Shown here: in pieces, positions 8,620-17,047 of the stretch | How the letters are laid out: every line of letters begins with the position of its first letter | Position numbering within the stretch: the stretch's first letter is position 1 | NCBI GenBank assembly: GCA_963708095.1 | Contig: OY970182.1 | Location: 4,712,001 to 4,776,000, forward strand | DNA length: 64,000 nt | Source: JAJZVS01 sp963708095 | GTDB taxonomy: Bacteria > Pseudomonadota > Alphaproteobacteria > Acetobacterales > Acetobacteraceae | Direction: 5' to 3' | The notes under the pieces: generated by a model | Told to the model about the DNA's origin: nothing | Seen by the model: the letters and a program-made list of their open reading frames with translations, nothing else | Databases searched by the model: none | Program-made: the position numbers and the translations under genes

Positions 8620-9330
8620 TCAGCCCAGGGGCCGCATCGGGCGCATGGCGATCTCGGTGACCTCGGCGCTGCGCGGCAGCCGCAGGGCGGCAACGACCAT
8701 GGCGGCGACATCCTGCGGGCGCATCAGCGCCCCGGGCCCGGCTTGCCGCCCTTCTGCCGCCAGGATATCCGCCTGCATCGGCGTGTCGGTGCGGCCGGGG
8801 AACAGGCTAAGCACGCGGATACCGTCGGCGTTCACCTCGGCGCGGAGCGCATCCGCCGCCGCGCGAAGCGCATGCTTGCCGACGGCGTAGGCGCCGGTGC
8901 CGGCACCGGCGCGCAGTCCGGCGGTCGAGTTGATGAACACCACCTGTCCCGCCGCCGCACGGAGCTGCGGCAGGCAGGCCGCCGTCAGCAGCATCGGCGC
9001 GTGCAGGTTGACGGCATCGAGCCGGCGCCACGCCGCTGCGGAGGTCGTGGCCCAGGGCGCCTGCAGGAACGCGCCGGCGCTGTGGACAAGCAGGTGCAGT
9101 TGCGCCGGCACACGCTGCACCACCTGGGCGCGCCCCTCCTCAGTGGCGAGATCGGCGGGAAGCGGGGTGATTGGCCCGCCGAGCCGGGCGGCCAGTTCGT
9201 CCAGCGGCTTGGCGCGTCGTCCCACCAGGAAGAGGCGCATCCCCTCGGCGGCGAGCGCGGTGGCCAGCGCAGCGCCGATGCCGCTTCCCGCCCCCGTGAC
9301 CAGGGCGGCCTGTCCCGCGAGCCCGGTCAT
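8620..9330 (-). CDS. Short-chain dehydrogenase/reductase
   Basis: A 236-residue classical SDR. The cofactor motif TGAGSGIG occupies residues 12-19, HSAGAF gives the NNAG-like element, and the catalytic Ser-Tyr-Lys set is seen in VFINSTAGL and YAVGKHAL. GRR after the second strand suggests NADPH preference. Its ATG overlaps the acyltransferase stop by four bases (ATGA at 9327-9330), so it is the last gene of the leftward surface-sugar run. It may reduce a keto-sugar or act independently; the substrate cannot be assigned. Confidence 0.9.
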   Translation of the reverse strand: MTGLAGQAALVTGAGSGIGAALATALAAEGMRLFLVGRRAKPLDELAARLGGPITPLPADLATEEGRAQVVQRVPAQLHLLVHSAGAFLQAPWATTSAAAWRRLDAVNLHAPMLLTAACLPQLRAAAGQVVFINSTAGLRAGAGTGAYAVGKHALRAAADALRAEVNADGIRVLSLFPGRTDTPMQADILAAEGRQAGPGALMRPQDVAAMVVAALRLPRSAEVTEIAMRPMRPLG

Positions 9331-10445
9331 GATCGCCGTGCGCCTGCCTGGACATCGACGGGGGGCCCGGCGGCGGCCACCCCGGGGTAGGACCATCGCC
9401 GTTTCAGGGCCAGGGCCGGCGCTTCGATGAAATGCCAGGACATGAGCGTGAGGCCGAGAACGACCGGCAGGGACAGGAGTGCGATGCCAGGTGGGCTCAC
9501 GTGACGACCAAGGAGTTGCGCGGCCAGCTGCTCGACCGGGTATGCCCAGATATAGGTTCCGTACGACAGATCGCCCCATCGTGCCAGGTTCGGCAGGCGT
9601 ACCCTGGGGCTGAGGGCAAGATAGATCACGAGGTAAGCGCCGACCGTCGCCGTGGCCGGACGGAAGCCGCCGGTAAGGAGTGCTGCCACCCACAGCGCCA
9701 AGCAGACCCAGGCCAGGCCGCGGTGCAAGGGTGGTTTCCAGTGGTACAGCACCGCTCCCGCGAGGAAAAAGGTTCCCAGCTCCACCTGGTCGCCGCCGAA
9801 CCACTTCTTGAGCGCCACCAGCCCAGCCAGGTACAAAACCGCCGTCACGTATTTGTTCAGGAGGCCCAGGCTGCCCAGGACAAGCACCAGGGCGTAGCAA
9901 GCGACCTCATAATGGAGGGTCCATAGCGACCCGTTGACGCTGCCGGGCCACGGGTTGTGGAGGAAGACCCCGGGAAGATAGTACCGGGCATCGTAAAGCG
10001 AGAGATTGACCAGGAAGAACCCGTAGGTCTCGGGCGAGCGGAAATAGATGCTTATCGGCTCGACGGACAGTAGCGGCCCGGCGACGAATGTCAGGACCAA
10101 CAGGACGACCGCGAGCGCCGGCAGGATCCGCAAGGCGCGGTTGATCACGAAGGACAGGATACTGCGGCTTCGCGTGAAGCTCATGGTGATGAGGTAGCCG
10201 CTTATGATGAAGAAGATGGACACCGCGATGGATCCGGCGTCGGTCTGCTGGCGGCTGATGCGCGAAATCGGCTCGGTCAGAATGGTGCCCGAGGACATTG
10301 CGAAGGTATGGGACACGAACACCATCAGGGCGGCGATCATCCGCAGCGCATCGAAATTATTGGACCGTTTTAGAATCGTCCCGACTCCCTCGGTTTCTCC
10401 GAGACCAAACGGTGGCCGCGCGCAAGAGCATTGCTCCGCGCCCAT
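9327..10445 (-). CDS. Acyltransferase family 3 (OafA/YrhL-like) membrane protein
   Basis: About 372 residues with ten or so hydrophobic segments, typical of integral-membrane O-acyltransferases that acetylate or acylate surface sugars. Family motifs are NNFDALRMIAALMVFVSHTF near the N-terminus (with the conserved His), FFIISGYLI, and NGSLWTLHYEVACY in the centre. The start is uncertain: the family usually begins just before the NNFD motif, and the nearest ATG is at 10445, with weaker alternatives at 10535 and 10550. It is translationally coupled to the downstream SDR. In this context it probably acylates the sugar made by the upstream genes. Confidence 0.88.
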   Translation of the reverse strand: MGAEQCSCARPPFGLGETEGVGTILKRSNNFDALRMIAALMVFVSHTFAMSSGTILTEPISRISRQQTDAGSIAVSIFFIISGYLITMSFTRSRSILSFVINRALRILPALAVVLLVLTFVAGPLLSVEPISIYFRSPETYGFFLVNLSLYDARYYLPGVFLHNPWPGSVNGSLWTLHYEVACYALVLVLGSLGLLNKYVTAVLYLAGLVALKKWFGGDQVELGTFFLAGAVLYHWKPPLHRGLAWVCLALWVAALLTGGFRPATATVGAYLVIYLALSPRVRLPNLARWGDLSYGTYIWAYPVEQLAAQLLGRHVSPPGIALLSLPVVLGLTLMSWHFIEAPALALKRRWSYPGVAAAGPPVDVQAGARRS

Positions 10446-10563
10446 ATATCCACGAAACCCGGCGGCTCGCAACGCTCGATACGACCGGGGTGGTGATGCC
10501 CTGCTCCGCCCACGCGGCAGCAACAGCGTGGGCATGCTGTCGTCCGGCATGGCGGTTCAAGCC

Positions 10564-10762
10564 CTACCCATGACGCAGCCAATTGAGCCAGAAGCTCTCG
10601 ACGCGATTGCGCCACCGGCTGAGTATGTCGGCCAGCCCGTTCAGCGGAACGGGTGTTAGGCCGACGCTTTCCCGCGGTACTGCGACGCTGGCTGCCACGG
10701 GCGAGGGCTGGGCGCCCGAGACATCCGCGCGCCCCGGTCACGACGACGCGCCGCGCGGTCAT
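10564..10762 (-). pseudogene. Broken gene: start of an NAD(P)-epimerase fused to an out-of-frame tail
   Basis: An ATG at 10762 overlaps the stop of the RmlC-type gene (ATGA, the operon pattern seen elsewhere in this run) and encodes MTARRVVVTGARGCLGRPAL, the nucleotide-binding start of an extended SDR/epimerase. The match is lost after about 22 residues. In another minus frame the same stretch continues as VPLNGLADILSRWRNRVESF and ends WLNWLRHG before a TAG at 10564-10566, which reads like a genuine C-terminus. An internal deletion with a frame change is the simplest explanation. The identity of the tail is unknown. Confidence 0.5.
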
Positions 10763-11310
10763 GTTGGCGCGGCGAGCCGCGGATAGCTCCGGTCGCGCTC
10801 CGAGAGGATTGGCCCTGGTATCGGCCAGGCGATGCCGAAGGCCGGATCGTCCCAGCGCGCGCCGCGCGCGAGGTCGCCATGATAGGCCTCGGTCATCTGG
10901 TAGAAGACCTCGCTCCCGTCGGTCAGGGTCTGGAAGCCGTGAGCGAACCCGGCCGGGATGAACAGGGCACGTCCGTTCTCGGCGGTCAGCTCGGCGCCCA
11001 CCCACCGGTGCCGCGTGGCCGAGCACGGGCGCAGGTCAACCGCCACATCGAAGATCGCGCCCCGTGTGCAGCGGACGAGCTTGCCTTCGGGATGCGGCTC
11101 GGCCTGCCAGTGCAGGCCGCGCAAGGTGCCGCGGCGCGCGTTGAACGACACGCTGCACTGCACGAAGCCGGACGGCAGGCCGTGCGCCGCGAATTCCGTG
11201 GCACAGAAGCTGCGGGCGAAGTGGCCGCGCGCGTCGGTGCGCAGCTCGAGCTCGATCTGCCAAACGCCGTTCAGCGCGGTGCGTGTGAAGATCATGCCAG
11301 GGGCGGGCAT
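10759..11310 (-). CDS. rfbC: dTDP-4-dehydrorhamnose 3,5-epimerase family protein
   Basis: A 183-residue RmlC-type cupin, the normal family length. RGLHWQ (His67) supplies the catalytic base; FIPAGFAHGFQTL and VFYQMTEAYH carry the second half of the site. RmlC enzymes epimerise C3 and/or C5 of 4-keto-6-deoxy nucleotide sugars. No rmlA, rmlB or rmlD lies nearby, and rfbF upstream points to a CDP-activated sugar, so the true substrate is probably a CDP- or dTDP-4-keto-deoxyhexose other than the rhamnose precursor. It starts 38 bases after the TylF-like gene; ATG at 11295 is an alternative start. Confidence 0.88.
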   Translation of the reverse strand: MPAPGMIFTRTALNGVWQIELELRTDARGHFARSFCATEFAAHGLPSGFVQCSVSFNARRGTLRGLHWQAEPHPEGKLVRCTRGAIFDVAVDLRPCSATRHRWVGAELTAENGRALFIPAGFAHGFQTLTDGSEVFYQMTEAYHGDLARGARWDDPAFGIAWPIPGPILSERDRSYPRLAAPT

Positions 11311-11348
11311 GTCATGTGGTTGGTCATCGATGCCCGCGGCAAGACTGA

Positions 11349-12077
11349 TCAGACCCGGAAGTAGGCGACGAACGGATCGAACGGGAACCGTTTCATCTCG
11401 ATCTGGCGGATATCAAGTATGTCCTTACAAGCGGCCGTCTCGCCGGCAAACTTGTCGTAGTTGAACTCGTCGAAGGCGACGATGCCACCCTTGCACACCA
11501 GCGGTAGCAGGTGCGTGAGCGCGGCGCGCGTAGGCTCATATAAATCAAAGTCGAGATAGAGCAGCGCCACAGTCAGTTCAGGATGGCTGTCAACGTACGG
11601 TTTGATCGTCCCGGTGGCGTCACCCTTGACAATTTCCGTTCGGCGCATATGGCCCGCGGCGCGGTTCATGTCGAACAGCTCGATCGCCTCGCGTATGCGG
11701 GTATCGGACGTGTCGGAGAAATCCGCCTCCGTGATATCGTCGGGGTCTCCTTTTCCGTCCATCGACCGGAAGCCCTCGAACGTGTCAAAGCCCACGATAC
11801 GGCGATTGATCGCATAGGGCTCCATGACCGACGACAGGTGGCTGAACATGAGCAGGTTGTTGCCCTGGGCGACGCCGCATTCGACGATGGCGCCCGACAC
11901 GTCGAGAATCATTTCGAACAGCCGGAAGCGGACCAGCATTTCGGACACAGTCTGTCGCTTGGCGAACAGAAACGGCGCGTCCACCAGGGTTGCTCGCGGC
12001 ACGTTCTCGATGACCTTCGCGCGCCGGCTGGCGTAATCCTTCTCAAGACTGGTCTGATAGCGGCCAAGCTGTGCCAT
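11349..12077 (-). CDS. TylF/MycF-family sugar O-methyltransferase
   Basis: A 242-residue SAM-dependent methyltransferase of the macrocin-O-methyltransferase (TylF) family. VECGVAQGNNLLMF is the SAM-binding loop; FDTFEGF follows strand 2; LLYLDFDLYEPTRAAL and VAFDEFNYDKF hold the acidic residues that bind the metal ion in this family. Members methylate sugar hydroxyls on antibiotics and surface polysaccharides. It lies between the C-methyltransferase and the RmlC gene in a leftward cluster, so methylation of the locally made deoxysugar is a sound inference, though the position on the sugar is unknown. Confidence 0.88.
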   Translation of the reverse strand: MAQLGRYQTSLEKDYASRRAKVIENVPRATLVDAPFLFAKRQTVSEMLVRFRLFEMILDVSGAIVECGVAQGNNLLMFSHLSSVMEPYAINRRIVGFDTFEGFRSMDGKGDPDDITEADFSDTSDTRIREAIELFDMNRAAGHMRRTEIVKGDATGTIKPYVDSHPELTVALLYLDFDLYEPTRAALTHLLPLVCKGGIVAFDEFNYDKFAGETAACKDILDIRQIEMKRFPFDPFVAYFRV

Positions 12078-12188
12078 GACGGGGTCCCCGACTTATTCTC
12101 GACGACCATAGCATCGGAATGGAGAACGGACAACGGAAACCACCGTGATGCGCTCCCGGGATTTCTCTGTGCGTGTCAGGCGTGAAGG

Positions 12189-13424
12189 TTACGCCAGCAC
12201 GCGGGTGGTCGGAATGGCCACCACGAAGCGGCCACCCCATGCGCGCACGGCGGTCATCTGGGTGGTGATCTCTTCCTGCAGGTTCCAGGGCAGGATCAGT
12301 ACGTAATCCGGCTTCTCCTCCATGATCGCTTCCGGTCCGCGGACGGGGATGCGTGTGCCCGGGAGCAGCTTGCCCTGCTTGTGCGGGCTTCGGTCCACGG
12401 TGAAGGCGATCAGCTCGGGCCCGACGCCGCAATAGTTCAGCAGCGTATTGCCCTTGGCCGGCGCGCCATAGGCGGCGACAAGCTTGCCCTCTGCCTGCGC
12501 GTCGATCAGGAAGCGCAGCAGCGCGCTTTTCGCCGCAACCACCTGGCAGGCAAAGCGGCGATAGGCGTCGTCGCCTTCGAGCCCGGCGGCGATCTCCTCG
12601 GCGAGAAGCCGCGCCACCGCCGGGGTCTCGGCGTGGCGCACGCTGGCCGCGTGGCAGGCGAAGACCCGCAGCGAGCCGCCATGCGTGGCCAGTTGCTCCA
12701 CGTCGAACACGCGCAACCCCTGCCGGGCGAAAATGCGCTGCACGACGTGCAGCGAGAGATACGAGAAATGCTCGTGGTAGATCGTGTCGAACTGCGATTC
12801 CTGCATCAGCCGCAGGAGATGCGGGAACTCGACCGTGACGACGCCCTGGGGCTTCAGCAGGAGCGCGAATCCGTGCACGAAATCGTTGATATCCGGTACG
12901 TGCGCCAGAACGTTGTTCGCCACCATGAGATCAGGCGCGATGCCCGCCTCGCGCAGCCGCATCGCGGTTGCCGCGCCGAAGAAGGCAATCTCGCTCGGGA
13001 TGCCCTTTTCGGCCGCCACCGCGGCGACATTGGCTGCCGGCTCGATGCCAAGCACCTTGACGCCACGCTGCTTGAAATACTGCAGCAGATAGCCGTCGTT
13101 GCTGGCAACCTCGACAACCAACGCGGTCGCGCCGAGGTCAAGCCGCTGCGTCATCTTCTCCGCATACGCTGCGGCGTGGCGGAGCCAGCTTTCCGAGTAG
13201 GAACTGAAATAGATGTATTCGCTGAAGATATGCTGAGGGCTTTCGAATTCTTCGAGCTGCACGAGGCGACAGGCGCTGCAGACCCAGGCGTGCAGCGGAT
13301 AGAACGGCTCCATCAACCGAGCCCGATCCGGAGACACGAAGGAATTGGCCAACGGTGTCCGGCCGAGGTCGGCGAAGGTCTCGTGCAGCGGAGCCTGGCA
13401 GAACCGGCAACTGCCCGAGGTCAT
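12189..13424 (-). CDS. Sugar C-methyltransferase with N-terminal zinc domain
   Basis: A 411-residue three-part protein: an N-terminal zinc-binding domain with Cys6, Cys9, Cys49 and Cys52 (CRFC and CSAC), a SAM-binding Rossmann domain (VVEVASNDGYLLQYF near residues 102-117), and a C-terminal domain (LVAAYGAPAKGNTLLNYCGV). This is the architecture of TylCIII/NovU-like enzymes that add a methyl branch to carbon 3 or 5 of 4-keto-deoxy nucleotide sugars. The first four bases overlap the stop of the upstream epimerase gene (ATGA at 13421-13424). It strongly suggests that the product sugar is branched. Confidence 0.9.
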   Translation of the reverse strand: MTSGSCRFCQAPLHETFADLGRTPLANSFVSPDRARLMEPFYPLHAWVCSACRLVQLEEFESPQHIFSEYIYFSSYSESWLRHAAAYAEKMTQRLDLGATALVVEVASNDGYLLQYFKQRGVKVLGIEPAANVAAVAAEKGIPSEIAFFGAATAMRLREAGIAPDLMVANNVLAHVPDINDFVHGFALLLKPQGVVTVEFPHLLRLMQESQFDTIYHEHFSYLSLHVVQRIFARQGLRVFDVEQLATHGGSLRVFACHAASVRHAETPAVARLLAEEIAAGLEGDDAYRRFACQVVAAKSALLRFLIDAQAEGKLVAAYGAPAKGNTLLNYCGVGPELIAFTVDRSPHKQGKLLPGTRIPVRGPEAIMEEKPDYVLILPWNLQEEITTQMTAVRAWGGRFVVAIPTTRVLA

Positions 13425-14467
13425 ACGTTCCTCCTCAGGTCGGAGGTCAAGGCGCCCGCCTCCAGCAGCCCGGCCAGGACACGTAGGCGGATATAGGTCG
13501 AATCACGGAAATTCGCCGTATCAAACCCGATCGCCCGCAGGCCTCCAGTCAGCCGATGGATGCTGTCATCAAGCTCCGTCTGCGGCTGATGTTCCGGCGC
13601 GAGTTCGCGAAAGCGGCTGAAATCGACGGCATAAGACCGGCGATCCAGTGGCGCATTCTGGTTGATGGAGACTTTCGCGCCTTCGACCACGCGGGCGCAG
13701 GCTTCGGCCAGGTCCCGGACACGAAGGTTCCACCTGTCCGAACCGGCATTGACGGTCAGCACCGTACCACCACGGTCGGCATGGCGCGTGGCGGCCCATT
13801 CGATCGCGCGGGCCATGTCGACAACATCGATCAGCGGACGCCAGGGCGTTCCGTCGCTGAGCACGGTGATCTCGCCGGAAGTCATGGCGCAGGCAGCGAA
13901 GTCGTTCAGCACGAGATCCAGCCGGAGCCGATCGGACATGCCGCAGGCGGTCGCGAACCGCAGGCTGGTGACGACCATGTTCCCGTTCGCGAAGGCGGCG
14001 AGGCCGCGCTCGGTCTCGATCTTCGAACGGGCGTAGGCGGTCAGCGGGTTGACCGGATCGTCTTCGATACGGGCCCTGCCCTCGGCGAACCCGTATACGC
14101 TGCAACTGGACGCGAAGACGAAGTTGCGCACGCAGGCATCGGACGCGAGCCGCGCCAGGCGGAGGCTGGCGCCGCGGTTGATGCTGTCCGTCGCCGCTTC
14201 GAACTGCTTGCCCATCGGATCGTTCGAGATGGCGGCGAGGTTCACGACCGCGTCAGTGTCACGCAGAAGCTCGGCCGGCAGGTCGCGGACATCCCCGAAA
14301 TGCTGCTGGGACAGCAGCGTCTCCGGCACCATTCCGGTAGTCGTGAGGCAGTGGGCGAAATACCCGGCGTCGAAGCCGATCAGCTCCGCGCCCGGAAACC
14401 GGTGGCGGAGATGCCGGACGACGACGGGGCCGACATATCCCATGTTTCCGGTGATCAGGATGCGCAT
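13421..14467 (-). CDS. NAD(P)-dependent nucleotide-sugar epimerase/dehydratase
   Basis: A 348-residue extended SDR. The dinucleotide motif is ITGNMGYVGPVV at the N-terminus; the active site is SSCSVYGF with YARSKIETE (Tyr and Lys four apart). It resembles epimerase/dehydratases that sit beside C-methyltransferases in branched-sugar clusters. ATG at 14467 is chosen because the NAD motif follows directly and GGAAG precedes it; longer upstream frames have no domain. It is coupled to the C-methyltransferase and 97 bases after rfbF. It may supply the missing 4,6-dehydratase step or a later epimerisation or reduction; sequence alone does not decide. Confidence 0.88.
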   Translation of the reverse strand: MRILITGNMGYVGPVVVRHLRHRFPGAELIGFDAGYFAHCLTTTGMVPETLLSQQHFGDVRDLPAELLRDTDAVVNLAAISNDPMGKQFEAATDSINRGASLRLARLASDACVRNFVFASSCSVYGFAEGRARIEDDPVNPLTAYARSKIETERGLAAFANGNMVVTSLRFATACGMSDRLRLDLVLNDFAACAMTSGEITVLSDGTPWRPLIDVVDMARAIEWAATRHADRGGTVLTVNAGSDRWNLRVRDLAEACARVVEGAKVSINQNAPLDRRSYAVDFSRFRELAPEHQPQTELDDSIHRLTGGLRAIGFDTANFRDSTYIRLRVLAGLLEAGALTSDLRRNV

Positions 14468-14564
14468 CCGACGTCTTCCGTTTGCAGGCTGATCGTGCCG
14501 CATGACGTCGCGCGAACGGCAAGCCGGCACCGTCGGCGCGACGGATGACGAGCCGGGGAGGGCG

Positions 14565-15347
14565 TCAAGCGATCCGCCACGGCGCTTTCCCGGATGCCCA
14601 GAGTTCTTCCAGCAACCGCTTGTCGCGCAACGTGTCCATCGGCTGCCAGAAGCCCTCATGCCGGTAGGCCATCAGCTCCCCGGCGCGCGCAAGCTGCTCC
14701 ATCGGCTCAATTTCCCACCAGGTCAGGTCGCTGGGAATGAGGTCGATGACCGAGGGCTGCAGGACGAAGAAGCCACCGTTGATGAGTTGGTTGTCTCCGA
14801 CCGGCTTCTCGCGGAACCCGCTCACTTGGTTGCCATCCAGGTTGAGCGCGCCGAACCGCGCCGGCGGCGGGACTGCGGTTACCGTCGCCGCCTTGCCGTG
14901 CGCCTGGTGGAAGGCGATCGAGGCGCGGATATCGACGGTGCTGACCGCATCGCCGTAGGTGAAACAGAACGCATCATCCCCGATATAGTCACGCACACGG
15001 CGAAGGCGGCCGCCCGTCATGGTTTCGAGTTCGGTTTCCACCAATGTCACCTTCCAGGGCTCGGCGGCAGCGCGATGCGTGGTGGTGGTATTCGTGACGA
15101 GGTCGAACGTCACGTCTGCCGTGTGCAGGCGATAGTTCTGGAACCACTCCTTGATCATGTAGCCTTTGTAGCCGAGGCACACGATGAACTCGCTGATCCC
15201 CTGGGCATGGTAGCCGCGCATGATATGCCATAGGATCGGCATGCCACCGATCTCGACCATTGGCTTTGGTCGGGCCACGGTCTCCTCCATGAGTTGGGTG
15301 CCCAACCCGCCCGCGAGAATGACAGCCTTCCTGATCAAGCCGTCCAT
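14565..15347 (-). CDS. rfbF: Glucose-1-phosphate cytidylyltransferase with altered signature
   Basis: A 260-residue sugar-1-phosphate nucleotidyltransferase close to RfbF (about 257 residues), which makes CDP-glucose from CTP and glucose 1-phosphate. AVILAGGLGTQLMEETVARP is followed by KPMVEIGGMPILWHIM; later segments include DAFCFTYGDAVSTVDI and NGGFFVLQPSVIDLI. The normally invariant Arg of GGxGTRL is Gln18 here (codon CAA), which may weaken CTP binding; activity should not be assumed. The ATG at 15347 has GGGAGA eight bases upstream. It is the first gene of the leftward sugar cluster. Confidence 0.88.
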   Translation of the reverse strand: MDGLIRKAVILAGGLGTQLMEETVARPKPMVEIGGMPILWHIMRGYHAQGISEFIVCLGYKGYMIKEWFQNYRLHTADVTFDLVTNTTTTHRAAAEPWKVTLVETELETMTGGRLRRVRDYIGDDAFCFTYGDAVSTVDIRASIAFHQAHGKAATVTAVPPPARFGALNLDGNQVSGFREKPVGDNQLINGGFFVLQPSVIDLIPSDLTWWEIEPMEQLARAGELMAYRHEGFWQPMDTLRDKRLLEELWASGKAPWRIA

Positions 15348-16744
15348 GGCGTGGTCTCCCTCGGGGCCGGGCGGTCGCATTCCGAGCCGATTGTTCTGCC
15401 GACGCGTTCGGCGACCGCCCTCCCCGCAGCCTACAGCCCGAGCTGCGGAACCGCCGGCTTCGGCACAACAAAACGACATCGACCTGGCTGCATATCGTCG
15501 CGGCACCAATCTGTACTATCGGACCGTCGTGTCAATACTATTCCGCATGTAGGGAGGCGGCGTTGGTCAGCGGGCAGCGCAAATCTTGGCGTTCCATCAG
15601 CGACAATGTCGTCACGTCACATGTTTGTGTCCGCCGTCGTGGTGAAAAGGAGAAACATCACGTAACACACGTATACGTAACTGCGCCTGTCCTGCGCCCT
15701 TGGCAGAGGGCCGAAATAGTATTAACAATCGTCAATTCAACCTGCGCCGTGCGGAAGCATTGAAAGGGAAGCGAGTTGCCTGACCGCGCGTGCACCGCCA
15801 GTGTCACCTCGGGGGGCAACCGAACCGGCAGGAGCGGGGACCGCGTGGTCGCCCTCCAGGAGGCGGCATGACCAGCGATGCAGTCTCGAAGCCGCCGGGA
15901 GCCACTTGCAGCATTGCGGGCGGCCGGGAGCGGCCGAGCGGGTCGGCTTCGGTCATTCCGTGGGAGATGTTCTGCCCGAAACTGCCGGCGGCGCTGACTG
16001 CGCAGAACCTGCGCACGCCGCCAACCGAACGCCGCAGCGCGGCCGGCCGCAAACCCTGGGGCGAGGTGGTAATCTTCAAGGCACTGGTGGCGCAGGCGCT
16101 CTACAACCTGTCCGGCGAGCAGTGGAATATCGGTTGCGTGACCGGCTGTCCTTCATGCGGTTTCTGAGGCTGGGCCTGGAAGACCCGGTGCCGGACGCAA
16201 CGACATTGTGGCCGTATCGCGTCGCGCTTGCATTCGATACCCCGATTCTTGACGAGGCCGTGAGGGAAACGATGGTCGAGAAGTTAGGGTCATTTGAGAT
16301 AGCAGATGGATATGAACGTAGTCTCGCTTGCCGATCTTACCTATCTTCGACATGGGATGGATCGTTCATTCGTCCGTCATATTCCGACCGGAATGAGACT
16401 GTCCGGTTTTGTCAGTCGAGCTTTGATGGCGTGCGCCGATCAGTAGAAATGCAGCAAACAGAGATGCTGGCGGGAATTCCCGAAGTCATGGGCGGCAACA
16501 AATTCACTGAGAGCGTAATGCGATGCATCATCGACCCATTCTTTCCCGGGCTTGCGCTGCGTTGAAGGGCTGCATCATTTCTGGGCAGCGCGGCAAGTGC
16601 GCACGGAGACGCACACCTCAAAGGCTCGCCCATGCGGGCGAACGGCGCGATATCACCCGCTGCGGGTCGAAGATATGGTCGGGGCAGATGAGAACAGGGT
16701 AATTGAGGCTGAAACGCCGTACCTTCTACACAAGGGACCTCCCC
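15348..16744. other. 1.4-kb region with IS debris at the right edge of the sugar island
   Basis: This stretch contains the IS5 remnant (15868-16232) and otherwise no convincing gene. Bases 15590-15770 and 16240-16530 are clearly AT-richer than neighbouring genes, as in recently acquired or non-coding DNA. A frame continuing past the IS fragment to 16565 has no recognisable domain. Promoters for rfbF (leftward) and for the DUF4387 gene (rightward) should lie here, but I cannot place them with confidence. Confidence 0.5.
15868..16232 (+). mobile_element. IS5-family transposase remnant
   Basis: The plus strand encodes RRSAAGRKPWGEVVIFKALV, AQALYNLSGEQ and then, in the next frame, VEYRLRDRLSFMRFLRLGLE, DPVPDATTLWPYR. 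This is the conserved N-terminal half of IS5/IS1031-type transposases. A single missing base at about 16122 breaks the frame, and the match ends at about 16232, before the DDE core. The element is inactive. Confidence 0.85.
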
Positions 16745-17047
16745 ATGCAGCTCCAGGACCTTGCCCAGGTCATCCGCAGCAAGAACGCCGGCCCGCGCCG
16801 CCTCACGCTCGACGTCATTCTCGCCAGCGACGAGGACTACCGCCGCGTCGCCCAATCCCCCGCCCTCACGCCCGCCCGCATCGCCGCCCTCTATCGCGTC
16901 GCCCCGGCAGACGTCGCCGTCATCCCGTACCCTCTCGGCCGCGCCATCAAGATCACCCTCGCGCGCCCCCTGATGGCGGGCGACCCCGGCGACCGCGACG
17001 TCTACGGCGCCCAGCAGCACGCCCCCCTGCTGGGGATCGAGCTGTGA
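16745..17047 (+). CDS. DUF4387 domain-containing protein
   Basis: A small 100-residue protein covering the whole DUF4387 family: LQDLAQVIRSKNAGPRRLTL, DVILASDEDYRRV, then VAVIPYPLGRAIKITLARP and GDRDVYGAQQHAPLL. Its biochemical role is not established. DUF4387 proteins are habitually encoded beside AtuA-family (DUF1446) proteins, and here the stop overlaps the GTG start of exactly such a gene (GTGA at 17044-17047), so the two probably form a complex or act in one pathway. Confidence 0.88.
   Translation: MQLQDLAQVIRSKNAGPRRLTLDVILASDEDYRRVAQSPALTPARIAALYRVAPADVAVIPYPLGRAIKITLARPLMAGDPGDRDVYGAQQHAPLLGIEL

Noticed and set aside
10759..11310. A complete dTDP-rhamnose pathway
   Set aside because: Only the RmlC-type epimerase is present; rmlA, rmlB and rmlD are missing, and the nucleotidyltransferase in the cluster is the cytidylyltransferase type.
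16233..16565. Continuation of the IS5 fragment frame as a possible independent gene
   Set aside because: No start codon with a ribosome site, no recognisable domain, and the frame opens inside transposase debris. Kept only as part of the gene-poor region.
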